Source: Pseudomonas viridiflava | GTDB taxonomy: Bacteria; Pseudomonadota; Gammaproteobacteria; Pseudomonadales; Pseudomonadaceae | DNA length: 64,000 nt | NCBI RefSeq assembly: GCF_003702045.1 | Contig: NZ_RBTP01000028.1 | Span: 1-64,000 of the forward strand | Direction: 5' to 3' | Shown here: positions 28,107 through 36,646 of the stretch, one piece after another | Numbering within the stretch: position 1 is the first letter of the stretch | Layout of the letters: each line of letters starts with the position of its first letter | The notes under the pieces: generated by a model | Told to the model about the DNA's origin: nothing | Database searches by the model: none | Seen by the model: the letters and a program-made list of their open reading frames with translations, nothing else | Made by a program: the position numbers and the translations under genes

Positions 28107-30071
28107 ATGCTGAACACACTTCTTCCCATCCTGCTGTTCACTGCGCTTGCACTTGCGGTAGTGGGCGCAATGCGGCGGGTCAACCTGTGGCGCAACGGTC
28201 GGGCGTCAAAAGTGGACTGGCTGGGCGGTCTGCTGGCCATGCCCAAGCGTTACATGGTCGATCTGCACCATGTAGTCGCTCGTGACAAATACATCGCCAA
28301 CACTCATGTGGCCACGGCAGGCGGCGCGGTGGCGTCGATCATTCTGGCGATTCTGGTGCACGGTTTCGGGCTGCATAACCGGCTGCTTGGCTACGCGCTG
28401 CTGTTGATGACGGCCGTGATGTTTGTCGGCGCGATCTTCGTTTATCGCCGTCGCCTCAACCCCCCCGCACGCCTGTCCAAAGGGCCGTGGATGCGGTTGC
28501 CGAAAAGCCTCATGGCGTTCGCCGCGAGCTTCTTTATCGTGACCCTGCCAGTGGCCGGGATTCTTCCCGAGCACTTTGGTGGCTGGGTGCTGGTCGCCGT
28601 TTTGGGACTGGGCGTGCTGTGGGGTGTGAGCGAACTGTTCTTCGGCATGACCTGGGGCGGCCCGATGAAGCATGCCTTCGCCGGAGCGCTGCACCTGGCC
28701 TGGCACCGGCGTGCCGAGCGGTTCGGTGGTGGTCGCTCAACCGGCCTAAAACCACTGGATCTGAGCGACTCGAACGCACCGCTTGGTGTTGAAAAGCCCG
28801 AAGATTTCACCTGGAACCAACTGCTGGGCTTCGACGCCTGCGTGCAGTGCGGCAAATGCGAAGCCGCGTGCCCGGCGTTTGCCGCAGGTCAGCCGCTCAA
28901 TCCCAAGAAGTTGATTCAAGACATGGTCGTCGGCCTGGCGGGCGGCACCGATGCGCACTTCGCGGGCAGTCCGTATCCGTCACTGGACGGCAAGGGCAAA
29001 CCGATTGGCGAGCATGGCGGCAATCCGCATCAGCCCATTGTCAACGGCCTGGTGGATGCCGAGACGCTGTGGTCCTGCACCACCTGCCGTGCCTGCGTCG
29101 AGGAGTGCCCGATGATGATCGAGCACGTCGATGCCATTGTCGACATGCGCCGTCATCTGACGCTGGAGAGGGGCGCGACACCGAACAAGGGCGCCGAAGT
29201 GCTGGATAACCTGATCGCCACCGACAACCCGGGCGGCTTGGCGCCGGGCGGGCGGATGAACTGGGCGGCGGATCTGAACCTGAATCTGCTGAGCGAAAAG
29301 AAAACCGTGGACGTGCTGTTCTGGGTCGGCGACGGCGCGTTCGATATGCGTAATCAGCGCACCTTGCGTGCGTTCGTCAAAGTCCTCAAAGCCGCCGGGG
29401 TCGATTTCGCCGTATTGGGGCTGGAAGAACGCGACAGTGGCGACGTGGCGCGTCGTTTGGGGGATGAGGCGACGTTCCAGATGTTGGCCCGACGCAACAT
29501 CCAGACACTGGCCAAGTACAGCTTCAAGCGCATCGTGACCTGCGATCCGCACAGCTTTCATGTGCTGAAAAACGAATACGGCGCATTCGGTGGCGAGTAT
29601 CAGGTGCAGCACCACAGCACCTACATGGCCGAACTGATCCAGAACGGATCCGTGAGATTGGGGCAGCACAAAGGCACGAGCGTGACCTATCACGACCCGT
29701 GCTACCTGGGCCGCTACAACGGTGAATACGAAGCGCCCCGCGAAGTGCTGCGTGCGCTGGGTATCGAAATCAAGGAAATGCAGCGTTCGGGCTTCCGCTC
29801 GCGTTGCTGCGGCGGTGGTGGCGGCGCACCGATTACCGATATCCCCGGCAAGCAGCGTATCCCGGACATGCGCATGGACGACATTCGTGAAACCGGTGCC
29901 GAGCTGGTGGCGGTGGGTTGTCCACAGTGCACGGCCATGCTCGAAGGCGTGGTCGAGCCTCGTCCGCTGATCAAGGACATCGCCGAACTGGTGGCTGATG
30001 CACTGCTGGAAGGTGAAGTTATCCCCAGCAAGCCCGTCCCGGCAAAACGTGAACCTGCGGAGGTGGATTGA
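28107..30071 (+). CDS. dgcB: DgcB, membrane iron-sulfur subunit of dimethylglycine demethylase
   Basis: This 654-residue protein has several N-terminal membrane helices (about 3-25, 65-85, 90-112, 130-150, 158-182). Two ferredoxin-type clusters follow: CVQCGKCEAACPAF, and CTTCRACVEECPMM with a distal MMIEHVDAI. Two CCG-type cysteine motifs lie in the C-terminal half (one before CYLGRYNG, one at CCGGGGGAP), with a final VGCPQCTAML. The layout matches HdrD/GlpC-like proteins and the DgcB of Pseudomonas. It should carry electrons between DgcA and the quinone or ETF pool. Its stop overlaps the next start (TGATG). Confidence 0.9.
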   Translation: MLNTLLPILLFTALALAVVGAMRRVNLWRNGRASKVDWLGGLLAMPKRYMVDLHHVVARDKYIANTHVATAGGAVASIILAILVHGFGLHNRLLGYALLLMTAVMFVGAIFVYRRRLNPPARLSKGPWMRLPKSLMAFAASFFIVTLPVAGILPEHFGGWVLVAVLGLGVLWGVSELFFGMTWGGPMKHAFAGALHLAWHRRAERFGGGRSTGLKPLDLSDSNAPLGVEKPEDFTWNQLLGFDACVQCGKCEAACPAFAAGQPLNPKKLIQDMVVGLAGGTDAHFAGSPYPSLDGKGKPIGEHGGNPHQPIVNGLVDAETLWSCTTCRACVEECPMMIEHVDAIVDMRRHLTLERGATPNKGAEVLDNLIATDNPGGLAPGGRMNWAADLNLNLLSEKKTVDVLFWVGDGAFDMRNQRTLRAFVKVLKAAGVDFAVLGLEERDSGDVARRLGDEATFQMLARRNIQTLAKYSFKRIVTCDPHSFHVLKNEYGAFGGEYQVQHHSTYMAELIQNGSVRLGQHKGTSVTYHDPCYLGRYNGEYEAPREVLRALGIEIKEMQRSGFRSRCCGGGGGAPITDIPGKQRIPDMRMDDIRETGAELVAVGCPQCTAMLEGVVEPRPLIKDIAELVADALLEGEVIPSKPVPAKREPAEVD

Positions 30072-31291
30072 TGAGCGACGTTATTCGCCGCGACCCGCGT
30101 GCCGAGTGGATTGCCCGTAACCGGCTGCATCCGCTGCATGCGGTGATGCAGCCTGCGCAAGCCAGCTGGATGGGGCCCAACGGTTTGATGCGCAAAAACG
30201 TGCATGGTGTGGGCTTTGTTGGCCCTAACGGCCTCAAGCGTATCGACCGCAGTGGCGCGCAGCAGGGCGGCTCGGTCAAGCGTACTGCGGCGGCCGAGGT
30301 GCAATTGCCGGTGCATCAGGTGATCGATCCAGCCTTTTACATCTGTGTTGTGCCGGACATGGTCGGCGGCCGCTTGAGCAGTCACGACCGTGACCTGCTG
30401 GGTCTGGCCCATCAACTCGCCGGCCCAGGCGGCGCAGTAATGGCCGTGGTGTTCGGCGAGCACAAGGAAACCACATTCGAGACGGCAGGCGTGGACCGTT
30501 TGCTGGTTCTGGATGGCGCTCAGTTCAGTGGCTATTCGCCTGAGCAGCGGGTGCAAGGATTGCGCGCTGTGGATAACCAGTTCAATCCGCGCCATTGGTT
30601 GCTGCCTGACAGCCGTACCGGGGGTGGAGAACTTGGGCGTCGTTTTGCCGCCAGCCTGGGCGAGCGTCCGGCGACTCGTGTCTGGCAGGTCAAGGATGAG
30701 CAATGCATTGGCCGAGCTGGGGCTGGGCGTGAAGACCTGATGCGACCATTGGCGAGGCTGATTCTGGCGGCGGCGGAATGCGCGGAACCGGTGAGCGAAA
30801 CCCGGCATGAGGCGTCTGTCGTGGAGTTACCCACAAGCGTGCCACGCAGTTTGTCCCGAATTGAAGACCTGGGTGCCGTGACGGTTGATCCCGCCGTTAT
30901 TCCAATGGCCGAAGCCGAATTCATTTTGTCCGGTGGGAATGGGGTCAAGGACTGGGCGCTTTTTCATCGCACCGCGATGGCCCTGGGAGCGACCGAAGGT
31001 GCTTCACGCGTTGCAGTGGACGACGGCTTCATGGGGCGTGAGCGCCAGGTCGGTGCCAGCGGCACCTGGGTGACGGCGCGGGTCTACGTGGCGGTGGGTA
31101 TTTCAGGCGCCATCCAGCATCTTCAGGGGATCGGCGCTTGCGACAAGGTCGTGGCGATCAACCTCGATCCAGGCTGCGACATGGTCAAGCGTGCGGATGT
31201 GTCGGTGATCGGTGAAAGCGCGGCCATTCTTGAGGCGCTGATTGCAGCGGTCGAAACTTGGCGTAATGGGGAGAAGCAGGATGCAGCCTGA
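30071..31291 (+). CDS. etfA: Electron transfer flavoprotein alpha subunit of the dgc cluster
   Basis: This 406-residue protein has an N-terminal extension of about 80 residues not found in housekeeping EtfA (RNRLHPLHAVMQPAQASW, then two NGL motifs). The usual ETF alpha domain follows. The C-terminal FAD-binding region is intact: LSGGNGVKDWALFH, TWVTARVYVAVGISGAIQHLQG, INLDPGCDM. ATG at 30071 overlaps the dgcB stop by one base. It works with EtfB to take electrons from the demethylase. It overlaps etfB by 11 bases. Confidence 0.9.
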   Translation: MSDVIRRDPRAEWIARNRLHPLHAVMQPAQASWMGPNGLMRKNVHGVGFVGPNGLKRIDRSGAQQGGSVKRTAAAEVQLPVHQVIDPAFYICVVPDMVGGRLSSHDRDLLGLAHQLAGPGGAVMAVVFGEHKETTFETAGVDRLLVLDGAQFSGYSPEQRVQGLRAVDNQFNPRHWLLPDSRTGGGELGRRFAASLGERPATRVWQVKDEQCIGRAGAGREDLMRPLARLILAAAECAEPVSETRHEASVVELPTSVPRSLSRIEDLGAVTVDPAVIPMAEAEFILSGGNGVKDWALFHRTAMALGATEGASRVAVDDGFMGRERQVGASGTWVTARVYVAVGISGAIQHLQGIGACDKVVAINLDPGCDMVKRADVSVIGESAAILEALIAAVETWRNGEKQDAA

Positions 31292-32087
31292 ACAACGCAA
31301 AGTGGCCGTGGATAAGTCCGAAGTGCAGATCATCAGTCTGGTATCCGTTGGCGCTCACCCGACCTCGGGCCGTGCTCGCCGTGCGGAACAGGACGCACGC
31401 GCCGTCGAACTGGGGATGCAACTGGTTGGGGGTAACTTGCAGGTGTTGCACGCGGGTGATCCACAGGAGCCAGCGCTGCGCGCCTATCTGGGCATGGGGC
31501 TGAGCGAGTTGCAGGTGCTGGAGCAACCGCAAGGCGCCGATGCGCTGGGCGTGCTGACGGATTACATCCGCGACTCCTCCGCTCAGGTGGTGCTGACCGG
31601 CAGCCAGGCTGAAACCGGCGAGGGATCAGGCATGTTGCCGTTCCTGCTGGCTGAAAAGCTTGGCTGGCCACTGGTAACCGGCCTTGCCGAGATCGAGTCG
31701 CTGGATGACGGCACGGCCCTCGTTCTACAGGCATTGCCGCGCGGCCAGCGTCGTCGACTCAAGGTGCGCCTGCCGTTTCTCGCAACTGTGGATAACGCTG
31801 CGCCAAAACCGCGTCAAAGCGCCTATGGCCCCGCGCAACGCGGTGTTCTTGGTGTGGAAGAGGTTGAAGTGGTCAGCGACGAGTTACTCGCAGGCCAGGC
31901 ACTGCAACCCGCCAAACCCCGTCCCAAACGTCTGAAAGTGATCAAGGCCAAAAGTGGTGCTGATCGTATGAAAGCGGCGACTGCCAAAGCCAGTGGGGGC
32001 GGTGGGCAAGTTCTGAAAGGTTTGAGCGCCGAGGATGGCGCAGCGGCCATTTTGAAACTGCTGGTTGAGGAAGGTGTGATTCGTTGA
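31281..32087 (+). CDS. etfB: Electron transfer flavoprotein beta subunit of the dgc cluster
   Basis: This 268-residue protein has the ETF beta nucleotide-binding region (SVGAHPTSGRARRAEQDARAVELG). It continues with VVLTGSQAETGEGSGMLPFLLAEKLGWP and the characteristic LPRGQRRRLKVRLPFLATV. The C-terminal tail (about 205-250) is rich in Lys, Ala and Gly. The ATG at 31281 follows GGGAG and sits inside the etfA stop region. It forms the heterodimer with EtfA and closes the plus-strand dgc transcription unit. A perfect DnaA box (31787-31795) lies within the coding sequence. Confidence 0.9.
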   Translation: MQPEQRKVAVDKSEVQIISLVSVGAHPTSGRARRAEQDARAVELGMQLVGGNLQVLHAGDPQEPALRAYLGMGLSELQVLEQPQGADALGVLTDYIRDSSAQVVLTGSQAETGEGSGMLPFLLAEKLGWPLVTGLAEIESLDDGTALVLQALPRGQRRRLKVRLPFLATVDNAAPKPRQSAYGPAQRGVLGVEEVEVVSDELLAGQALQPAKPRPKRLKVIKAKSGADRMKAATAKASGGGGQVLKGLSAEDGAAAILKLLVEEGVIR

Positions 32088-32284
32088 GCTGTCAGACGAA
32101 CTTACTCACATTCCCTGTGCGCTCGCCTGTGGATAACGTGTTCAAGCCTTGCTGAACCCCTTGCAGAACGTGCTCTGCACGGGGTTGATTAAAAAGTGAT
32201 CAGCCTAAGTGACGGTTTTCACTGGCTTTTTCGTGTGGATAAAAGGCTGCTATCCCTTCCCGTGTTTCCACAACTGCCCACAAT

Positions 32285-32332
32285 CTCTGTTGGCGTCTCT
32301 GTGGACAAGTTGTTCGTGATCCTCTGCAGGCC
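32285..32332 (+). repeat. Imperfect 48-bp repeat unit, copy 1
   Basis: It begins CTCTGTTGGCG, carries the variant box TGTGGACAAGTTGTTCGTGA and is about 80 percent identical to 32478-32525 by eye. Confidence 0.8.
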
Positions 32333-32477
32333 TTTAAAAACGGGACTTTCATGGATTTGTACAAAAATTGATCAGTTGCGAACTATTCCGTCTCAGAGAG
32401 GGCGATAAGTGCTTGAAAGCGGCGATTGACACGGTTTTCCACAGCGGTTCGCTGAAACAACTGTAGTTGTACCCAAA

Positions 32478-32525
32478 CTCTGTTGGCGCTTCTGTGGATA
32501 ACGTGTTCGTGACCCCCTGAGAGCC
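32478..32525 (+). repeat. Imperfect 48-bp repeat unit, copy 2
   Basis: It begins CTCTGTTGGCG and carries TGTGGATAACGTGTTC, which is also found exactly at 32128-32143. The repeat period from copy 1 is 193 bases. Confidence 0.8.
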
Positions 32526-32568
32526 AGCAGGAATAAGCCCTGTAGCATTTTGATCAAAAAACGTACAG

Positions 32569-32592
32569 AAAGGCATCGATAATGCCTTTTTG
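32569..32592. terminator. Hairpin with T-run, possible terminator
   Basis: AAAGGCAT and ATGCCTTT pair around CGATA, followed by TT. It could end transcription from the etf side. Confidence 0.6.
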
Positions 32593-32718
32593 AATAAGTC
32601 ACGGTTTTTAATGAAGTTTTGATAAAACAGGGAGGGGATATACACCGCTCTTGTGTATGGATCTGTGGATAAGTTGTGCACAGGTGTAAATCCGCTGTGT
32701 CTATACCAGGGCCGCATG

Positions 32719-32747
32719 AAAAGAGGGAGCATTGGCCCAATGCTCCC
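32719..32747 (-). terminator. Terminator downstream of gbcA
   Basis: GGGAGCATTGG and CCAATGCTCCC form a perfect 11-bp stem with a 1-base centre. On the minus strand it is followed by CTCTTTTC. It lies 16 bases beyond the gbcA stop. Confidence 0.75.
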
Positions 32748-32763
32748 GGCAGCAGACGCGGGG

Positions 32764-34062
32764 TTACTCGTGATTCACCGCCACGCCCTTCAAATAGGCC
32801 GCAGGCTCGGCTCCCAGGTTTTCCAGCATTCGCGAGCTGTACCAGTCGACGAAGTTGACCACGCCAAACTCGTAGGTCTTGGAATACGGGCCTGGCTGAT
32901 AGGCAGTGGAGTTGATGCCGCGCTGATTCTCTTCGGCCAGACGACGGTCCTGATCATTGGTGGCATCCCAGACCTGACGCATGCGTTCTACGTCGTAATC
33001 CACGCCTTCGACGGCATCCTTGTGGACGATCCACTTGGTGGTGACCATCGTTTCCTGCGCGCTGATCGGCCACACGGTGAACACGATGATGTGATCGCCC
33101 ATGCAGTGGTTCCAGGAGTGGGGCAGGTGCAGGATGCGCATCGAACCCAAATCCGGGTTCTGGATGCGGCCCATCAGCTTTTTGCAGCCCACCTTGCCGT
33201 CCAGGGTCATCGACACGGTGCCTTTGAGCAGCGGCATGCGCACGATGCGATTGCGCAGGCCGAAGCTGGCGTGGGCGTAAGGAATCTTCTCGGCGTCCCA
33301 CGCTGCGGCGGAGGAGGCCACATGGTCTTTGAAGGCCTGGTCGGCGCGCGGGTCGGTCACGTCGTCCCATTCAAGAAGCGTCTTGAGCAGTTCCGGGTGT
33401 GAAGCGTTGCAGTGGTAGCACTCGCGGTTGTTTTCGAGCACCAGCTTCCAGTTGGCTTTCTCCATCAAGGTGGTTTGCACCGCCACCTTGGTGTTTTCCA
33501 TGTCGTACGGTTCCATGTAGTGACGCAGCGTAGACAGGAACTCGTCGATGGCTGGCGGGTTCTCCGCCAGGCTGATGAAAATGTAACCGCCAGCGGTTTT
33601 GACGTTCACAGGCTTGAGGCCGAACTGCTTCATGTCGAAGTCGTCGCCCATCTCGCTGCCTGCGTATAGCAACCGGCCATCCAGTTCGTAGGTCCACTGG
33701 TGATAGTGGCAGACCAGTTTGGCCACTTTGCCTTTCTCGGCGGTACACAGGCGTGAGCCACGGTGGCGACAAACGTTGTGGAACGCGTTGACCACGCCAT
33801 CCGCTCCACGCACGACCAGGATCGGGTTCTTGCCGATCTGCAGCGTCAGGTAGTTGCCCTTGGCGGGTATTTCACAGGTCATCCCCGCAATCAGCCATTC
33901 CTTCTGGAAAATCTCCTGCATGTCGATTTCAAACAGCCGCTCATCACTGTAGAAAGGCTGCGGCAACGAATACGTGCGCTCGCGATTCTGCAGCATCTCG
34001 GCAGTGGCTTTGCGTGCAGGTTCCAGCGGGTCGCCCAGGCTCAAGGTTGCGGTGACGTCCAT
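32764..34062 (-). CDS. gbcA: Glycine betaine demethylase oxygenase subunit GbcA
   Basis: This 432-residue Rieske non-haem iron oxygenase has a Rieske 2Fe-2S centre at Cys98-Arg-His100 and Cys118-x2-His121 (CRHRGSRLC, CHYHQW). The mononuclear iron site is in ENNRECYHCNASHPELLK. It removes a methyl group from glycine betaine as formaldehyde, giving dimethylglycine, with electrons from GbcB. It is transcribed away from the divergent gbcB. The family is close to carnitine and choline oxygenases, and the gene context settles the name. Confidence 0.93.
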   Translation of the reverse strand: MDVTATLSLGDPLEPARKATAEMLQNRERTYSLPQPFYSDERLFEIDMQEIFQKEWLIAGMTCEIPAKGNYLTLQIGKNPILVVRGADGVVNAFHNVCRHRGSRLCTAEKGKVAKLVCHYHQWTYELDGRLLYAGSEMGDDFDMKQFGLKPVNVKTAGGYIFISLAENPPAIDEFLSTLRHYMEPYDMENTKVAVQTTLMEKANWKLVLENNRECYHCNASHPELLKTLLEWDDVTDPRADQAFKDHVASSAAAWDAEKIPYAHASFGLRNRIVRMPLLKGTVSMTLDGKVGCKKLMGRIQNPDLGSMRILHLPHSWNHCMGDHIIVFTVWPISAQETMVTTKWIVHKDAVEGVDYDVERMRQVWDATNDQDRRLAEENQRGINSTAYQPGPYSKTYEFGVVNFVDWYSSRMLENLGAEPAAYLKGVAVNHE

Positions 34063-34373
34063 CGTTAAAGTCCCTCATGACCGCGTCTGAAAGGCGGCCT
34101 GCGAATGTGGCTGATACGGTTGTTGTCGCGTTGCACGCCGGGCGACGGATCAGTCATCCATGCTTGATTGCCCTTGTGGCGAGTGTGGAGGTGGGCGCTC
34201 GGTGAACCTTGTCTATGGGCGACATGGCCGCATCCGTTTCCGACGCGCAAGCCCCTGTAGTCAGGGGCTGGTCGCCGTAAGTACGTGAATGTCGTTGATG
34301 GATAAGTGACGGTGCCTTCTGTTAAGCAGAATTCGCTGCACAAGAGGCCGGTAGTCGGCCACGGAGATCCTGT
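34063..34373. promoter_or_regulatory. Divergent gbcA / gbcB promoter region
   Basis: This stretch of 311 bases lies between the two start codons and contains no gene. In P. aeruginosa the AraC-family regulator GbdR controls this pair. No regulator gene is in this window, and I could not assign its site with confidence. Confidence 0.5.
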
Positions 34374-35474
34374 ATGTCCCAAAGCTTTCTCAGCCCGGTC
34401 ACGACCCAGACATGGGCCAACGGGCGTCACCTGGTACGAGTCGTCAAAGTCATCCAGGAAACCTGGGATGTACGCACGTTCTGCTTCATGGCGGATCAGC
34501 CAATCCTGTTCTTTTTCAAGCCCGGGCAGTTCGTGACCCTGGAGCTGGAAATCGACGGGGTGCCGATCATGCGCTCCTACACCATTTCCAGTTCGCCCTC
34601 GGTGCCCTACAGCTTCTCGATCACCGTCAAGCGCGTGCCGGGCGGCAGGGTTTCCAACTACCTGCACGACACGCTGCACGAGGGGCAGGAGCTGGCAGTG
34701 CATGGCCCGGTCGGGCTGTTCAACGCCATCGATTTCCCGAACCCGAAGATTCTTTACCTCAGCGGTGGGGTAGGTATCACACCGGTCATGTCGATGGCGC
34801 GCTGGTTCTACGACACCAACGCCAACGTCGACATGGTGTTCGTCCACAGTGCCCGTTCGCCCAAAGACATCATCTATCACCGCGAGCTGGAGCACATGGC
34901 GTCGCGGATCGACAACTTCAGTCTCCATCTGGTCTGTGAAAAGCACGGGCTGGGCGAGCCGTGGGCCGGTTATCGCGGTTACCTGAACCAGAAAATGCTC
35001 GAGCTGATGGCTCCGGACTTCATGGATCGCGAAGTGTTTTGCTGCGGACCGACGCCTTACATGACCGCCGTGAAACGCCTGCTACAGGAAAACGGCTTCA
35101 ACATGGCGCAGTACCACGAGGAGTCTTTCGGTGCGACGCCAGCGGAAGCCCGCGCCGATGCGGTCGAACAGGCTGAAATCGCCGCCGATGCCCCGGACAT
35201 CGATATTGCCGATCTGCATCAGGTGGAATTCACCGACACCGGCAAGAGCATTCGTGTGGGGCCGGGAGAAACCGTCCACGCTGCCGCCGCCAAGCTGGGC
35301 CTGATGATCCCCAAAGCCTGCGGCATGGGGATCTGCGGAACCTGCAAGGTGATGAAAATCAGCGGCGAAGTAGAGATGGAGCACAACGGCGGCATCACCG
35401 ACGACGACGTTGCAGAAGGCTACATCCTGTCTTGCTGCAGCGTGCCGAAAGGGGACGTGCAGATCGAGTATTAA
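34374..35474 (+). CDS. gbcB: Glycine betaine demethylase reductase subunit GbcB
   Basis: This 366-residue reductase has an FAD domain with RSYTISSSPSVPYSF at about 65-80 and an NAD domain with YLSGGVGITPVMSMARWF. A C-terminal plant-type 2Fe-2S ferredoxin has CGMGICGTC and a fourth Cys in ILSCCSVPKG. This is the classic layout of class I oxygenase reductases fused to ferredoxin. It transfers electrons from NADH to GbcA. GGAG lies 7 bases before the ATG. It is convergent with the threonine aldolase gene. Confidence 0.93.
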   Translation: MSQSFLSPVTTQTWANGRHLVRVVKVIQETWDVRTFCFMADQPILFFFKPGQFVTLELEIDGVPIMRSYTISSSPSVPYSFSITVKRVPGGRVSNYLHDTLHEGQELAVHGPVGLFNAIDFPNPKILYLSGGVGITPVMSMARWFYDTNANVDMVFVHSARSPKDIIYHRELEHMASRIDNFSLHLVCEKHGLGEPWAGYRGYLNQKMLELMAPDFMDREVFCCGPTPYMTAVKRLLQENGFNMAQYHEESFGATPAEARADAVEQAEIAADAPDIDIADLHQVEFTDTGKSIRVGPGETVHAAAAKLGLMIPKACGMGICGTCKVMKISGEVEMEHNGGITDDDVAEGYILSCCSVPKGDVQIEY

Positions 35475-35507
35475 GGTCGGTTTCCGGCCAGGCGGCGGCG
35501 ATGCAGG

Positions 35508-36548
35508 TCAGCCCTGCATCACCAGACGGATGTCGGCCGCCAGCTCGCGCACGCGATCTTCCTCGGTGTCCCACGAGCACATGAAGCGTGCGCCACCGTT
35601 GCCGATGAAGGTGTAGAAACGCCAGCCTCTGGCCGTCAGTGCGGCAATGGCGGATTCCGACAGTTGCAAGAACACACCGTTGGCCTGAACGGGGAACATC
35701 AACTCCACGCCCGGAATGTCCTTAACCAGGTCGGCCAGCATCTGCGCGCAATGGTTGGCGTGGCGGGCGTGTTTGAGCCAGGCGTCGTTTTCAAGCAAGC
35801 CGACCCAGGGCGCCGACAGGAAACGCATCTTGGAGGCCAGTTGTCCGGCCTGCTTGCAGCGGTAATCGAAGTCTTCGGCCAGGTCGTGGTTGAAGAACAG
35901 AATCGCCTCGCCCACCGCCATGCCGTTCTTGGTGCCGCCGAAACAGAGTACGTCAACGCCCGATTTCCAGGTCAGTTCGGCCGGAGAGCAGTCCAGAAAC
36001 GCGCAGGCGTTGGAGAATCGTGCGCCATCCATATGCAGGTGCAGGCCCAACTCCTTGCAGGTGGCGCTGATCGCCTTGAGTTCTTCCGGCTGATAGACAC
36101 CTCCCACCTCCGTGGCTTGGGTGAGGGTCACGACCCGAGGCTTGGGGTAGTGAATGTCCTGACGCTTGAGCGCCACTTCGCGGATCGATTCAGGGGTCAG
36201 CTTGCCGCCTGCGCTGCGCGCGGTGAGCAGCTTGGAGCCGTTGGAGAAAAACTCCGGCGCGCCGCATTCGTCGGTTTCGACGTGAGCCGTTTCCGAACAG
36301 ATGACACTGTGGTAACTCTGGCACAGCGACGACAGCGCCATTGAGTTGGCCGCTGTTCCGTTGAACGCGAAAAACACCTCGCAGTCGGTTTCGAACAGAC
36401 GGCGGAAATCATCCGACGCTCGCGCAGTCCATTGATCGTCGCCATAGGCACGTTGATGACCCTTGTTCGCCTGTTCCATCGCAGCCCATGCTTCAGGGCA
36501 GATACCGGAATAGTTGTCGCTGGCGAACTGTTGGCTTTGGTCTGTCAT
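35508..36548 (-). CDS. ltaA: Low-specificity L-threonine aldolase
   Basis: This 346-residue fold-type I PLP enzyme has FNGTAANSMALSSL, HMDGARFSNA and the PLP-Lys207 in LCFGGTKNGM. It splits threonine or allo-threonine to glycine and acetaldehyde, which links to the glycine made by the sarcosine oxidase. It corresponds to PA5413 in the P. aeruginosa order, between gbcB and the glyA-sox cluster. Its stop is 33 bases from the gbcB stop. Confidence 0.9.
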   Translation of the reverse strand: MTDQSQQFASDNYSGICPEAWAAMEQANKGHQRAYGDDQWTARASDDFRRLFETDCEVFFAFNGTAANSMALSSLCQSYHSVICSETAHVETDECGAPEFFSNGSKLLTARSAGGKLTPESIREVALKRQDIHYPKPRVVTLTQATEVGGVYQPEELKAISATCKELGLHLHMDGARFSNACAFLDCSPAELTWKSGVDVLCFGGTKNGMAVGEAILFFNHDLAEDFDYRCKQAGQLASKMRFLSAPWVGLLENDAWLKHARHANHCAQMLADLVKDIPGVELMFPVQANGVFLQLSESAIAALTARGWRFYTFIGNGGARFMCSWDTEEDRVRELAADIRLVMQG

Positions 36549-36646
36549 GGCCGATTCCTTGTGGGCTTATGGTGCGCACTGTACCGAATAATGGGGGTTG
36601 CGGTCATGTCTCGACGATGTGACACGCCGATAACTTCAGGAGTGAT

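Larger units (their letters stand above)
32128..32672 (+). promoter_or_regulatory. DnaA-box cluster (TGTGGATAA, all one orientation)
   Basis: Perfect 9-mers occur at 32128, 32234, 32493 and 32664, and two more lie within etfA (30568) and etfB (31787). All read TGTGGATAA on the plus strand, the complement of the consensus TTATCCACA. The six-fold clustering within 2.1 kb is far above chance for a 9-mer. The function is unknown. DnaA titration or transcriptional control is possible. Confidence 0.6.
32088..32763. other. AT-rich intergenic region with DnaA-box-like repeats
   Basis: This stretch of 676 bases has no gene. It holds four perfect TGTGGATAA boxes (32128, 32234, 32493, 32664) and a near match TGTGGACAA (32300). 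There is also an opposite TTTTCCACA (32435). Two imperfect copies of a 48-base unit lie at 32285-32332 and 32478-32525. Several GATC-containing and ACGGTTTT motifs recur, and an AT-rich block lies at about 32545-32635. Small ORFs here have no coding character. Confidence 0.85.

Noticed and set aside
32088..32763. A chromosomal replication origin
   Set aside because: There are DnaA boxes and AT-rich DNA, but dnaA, dnaN, rpmH, parA/B and gidA are all missing nearby. The normal Pseudomonas oriC lies next to dnaA, so a secondary role is more likely.
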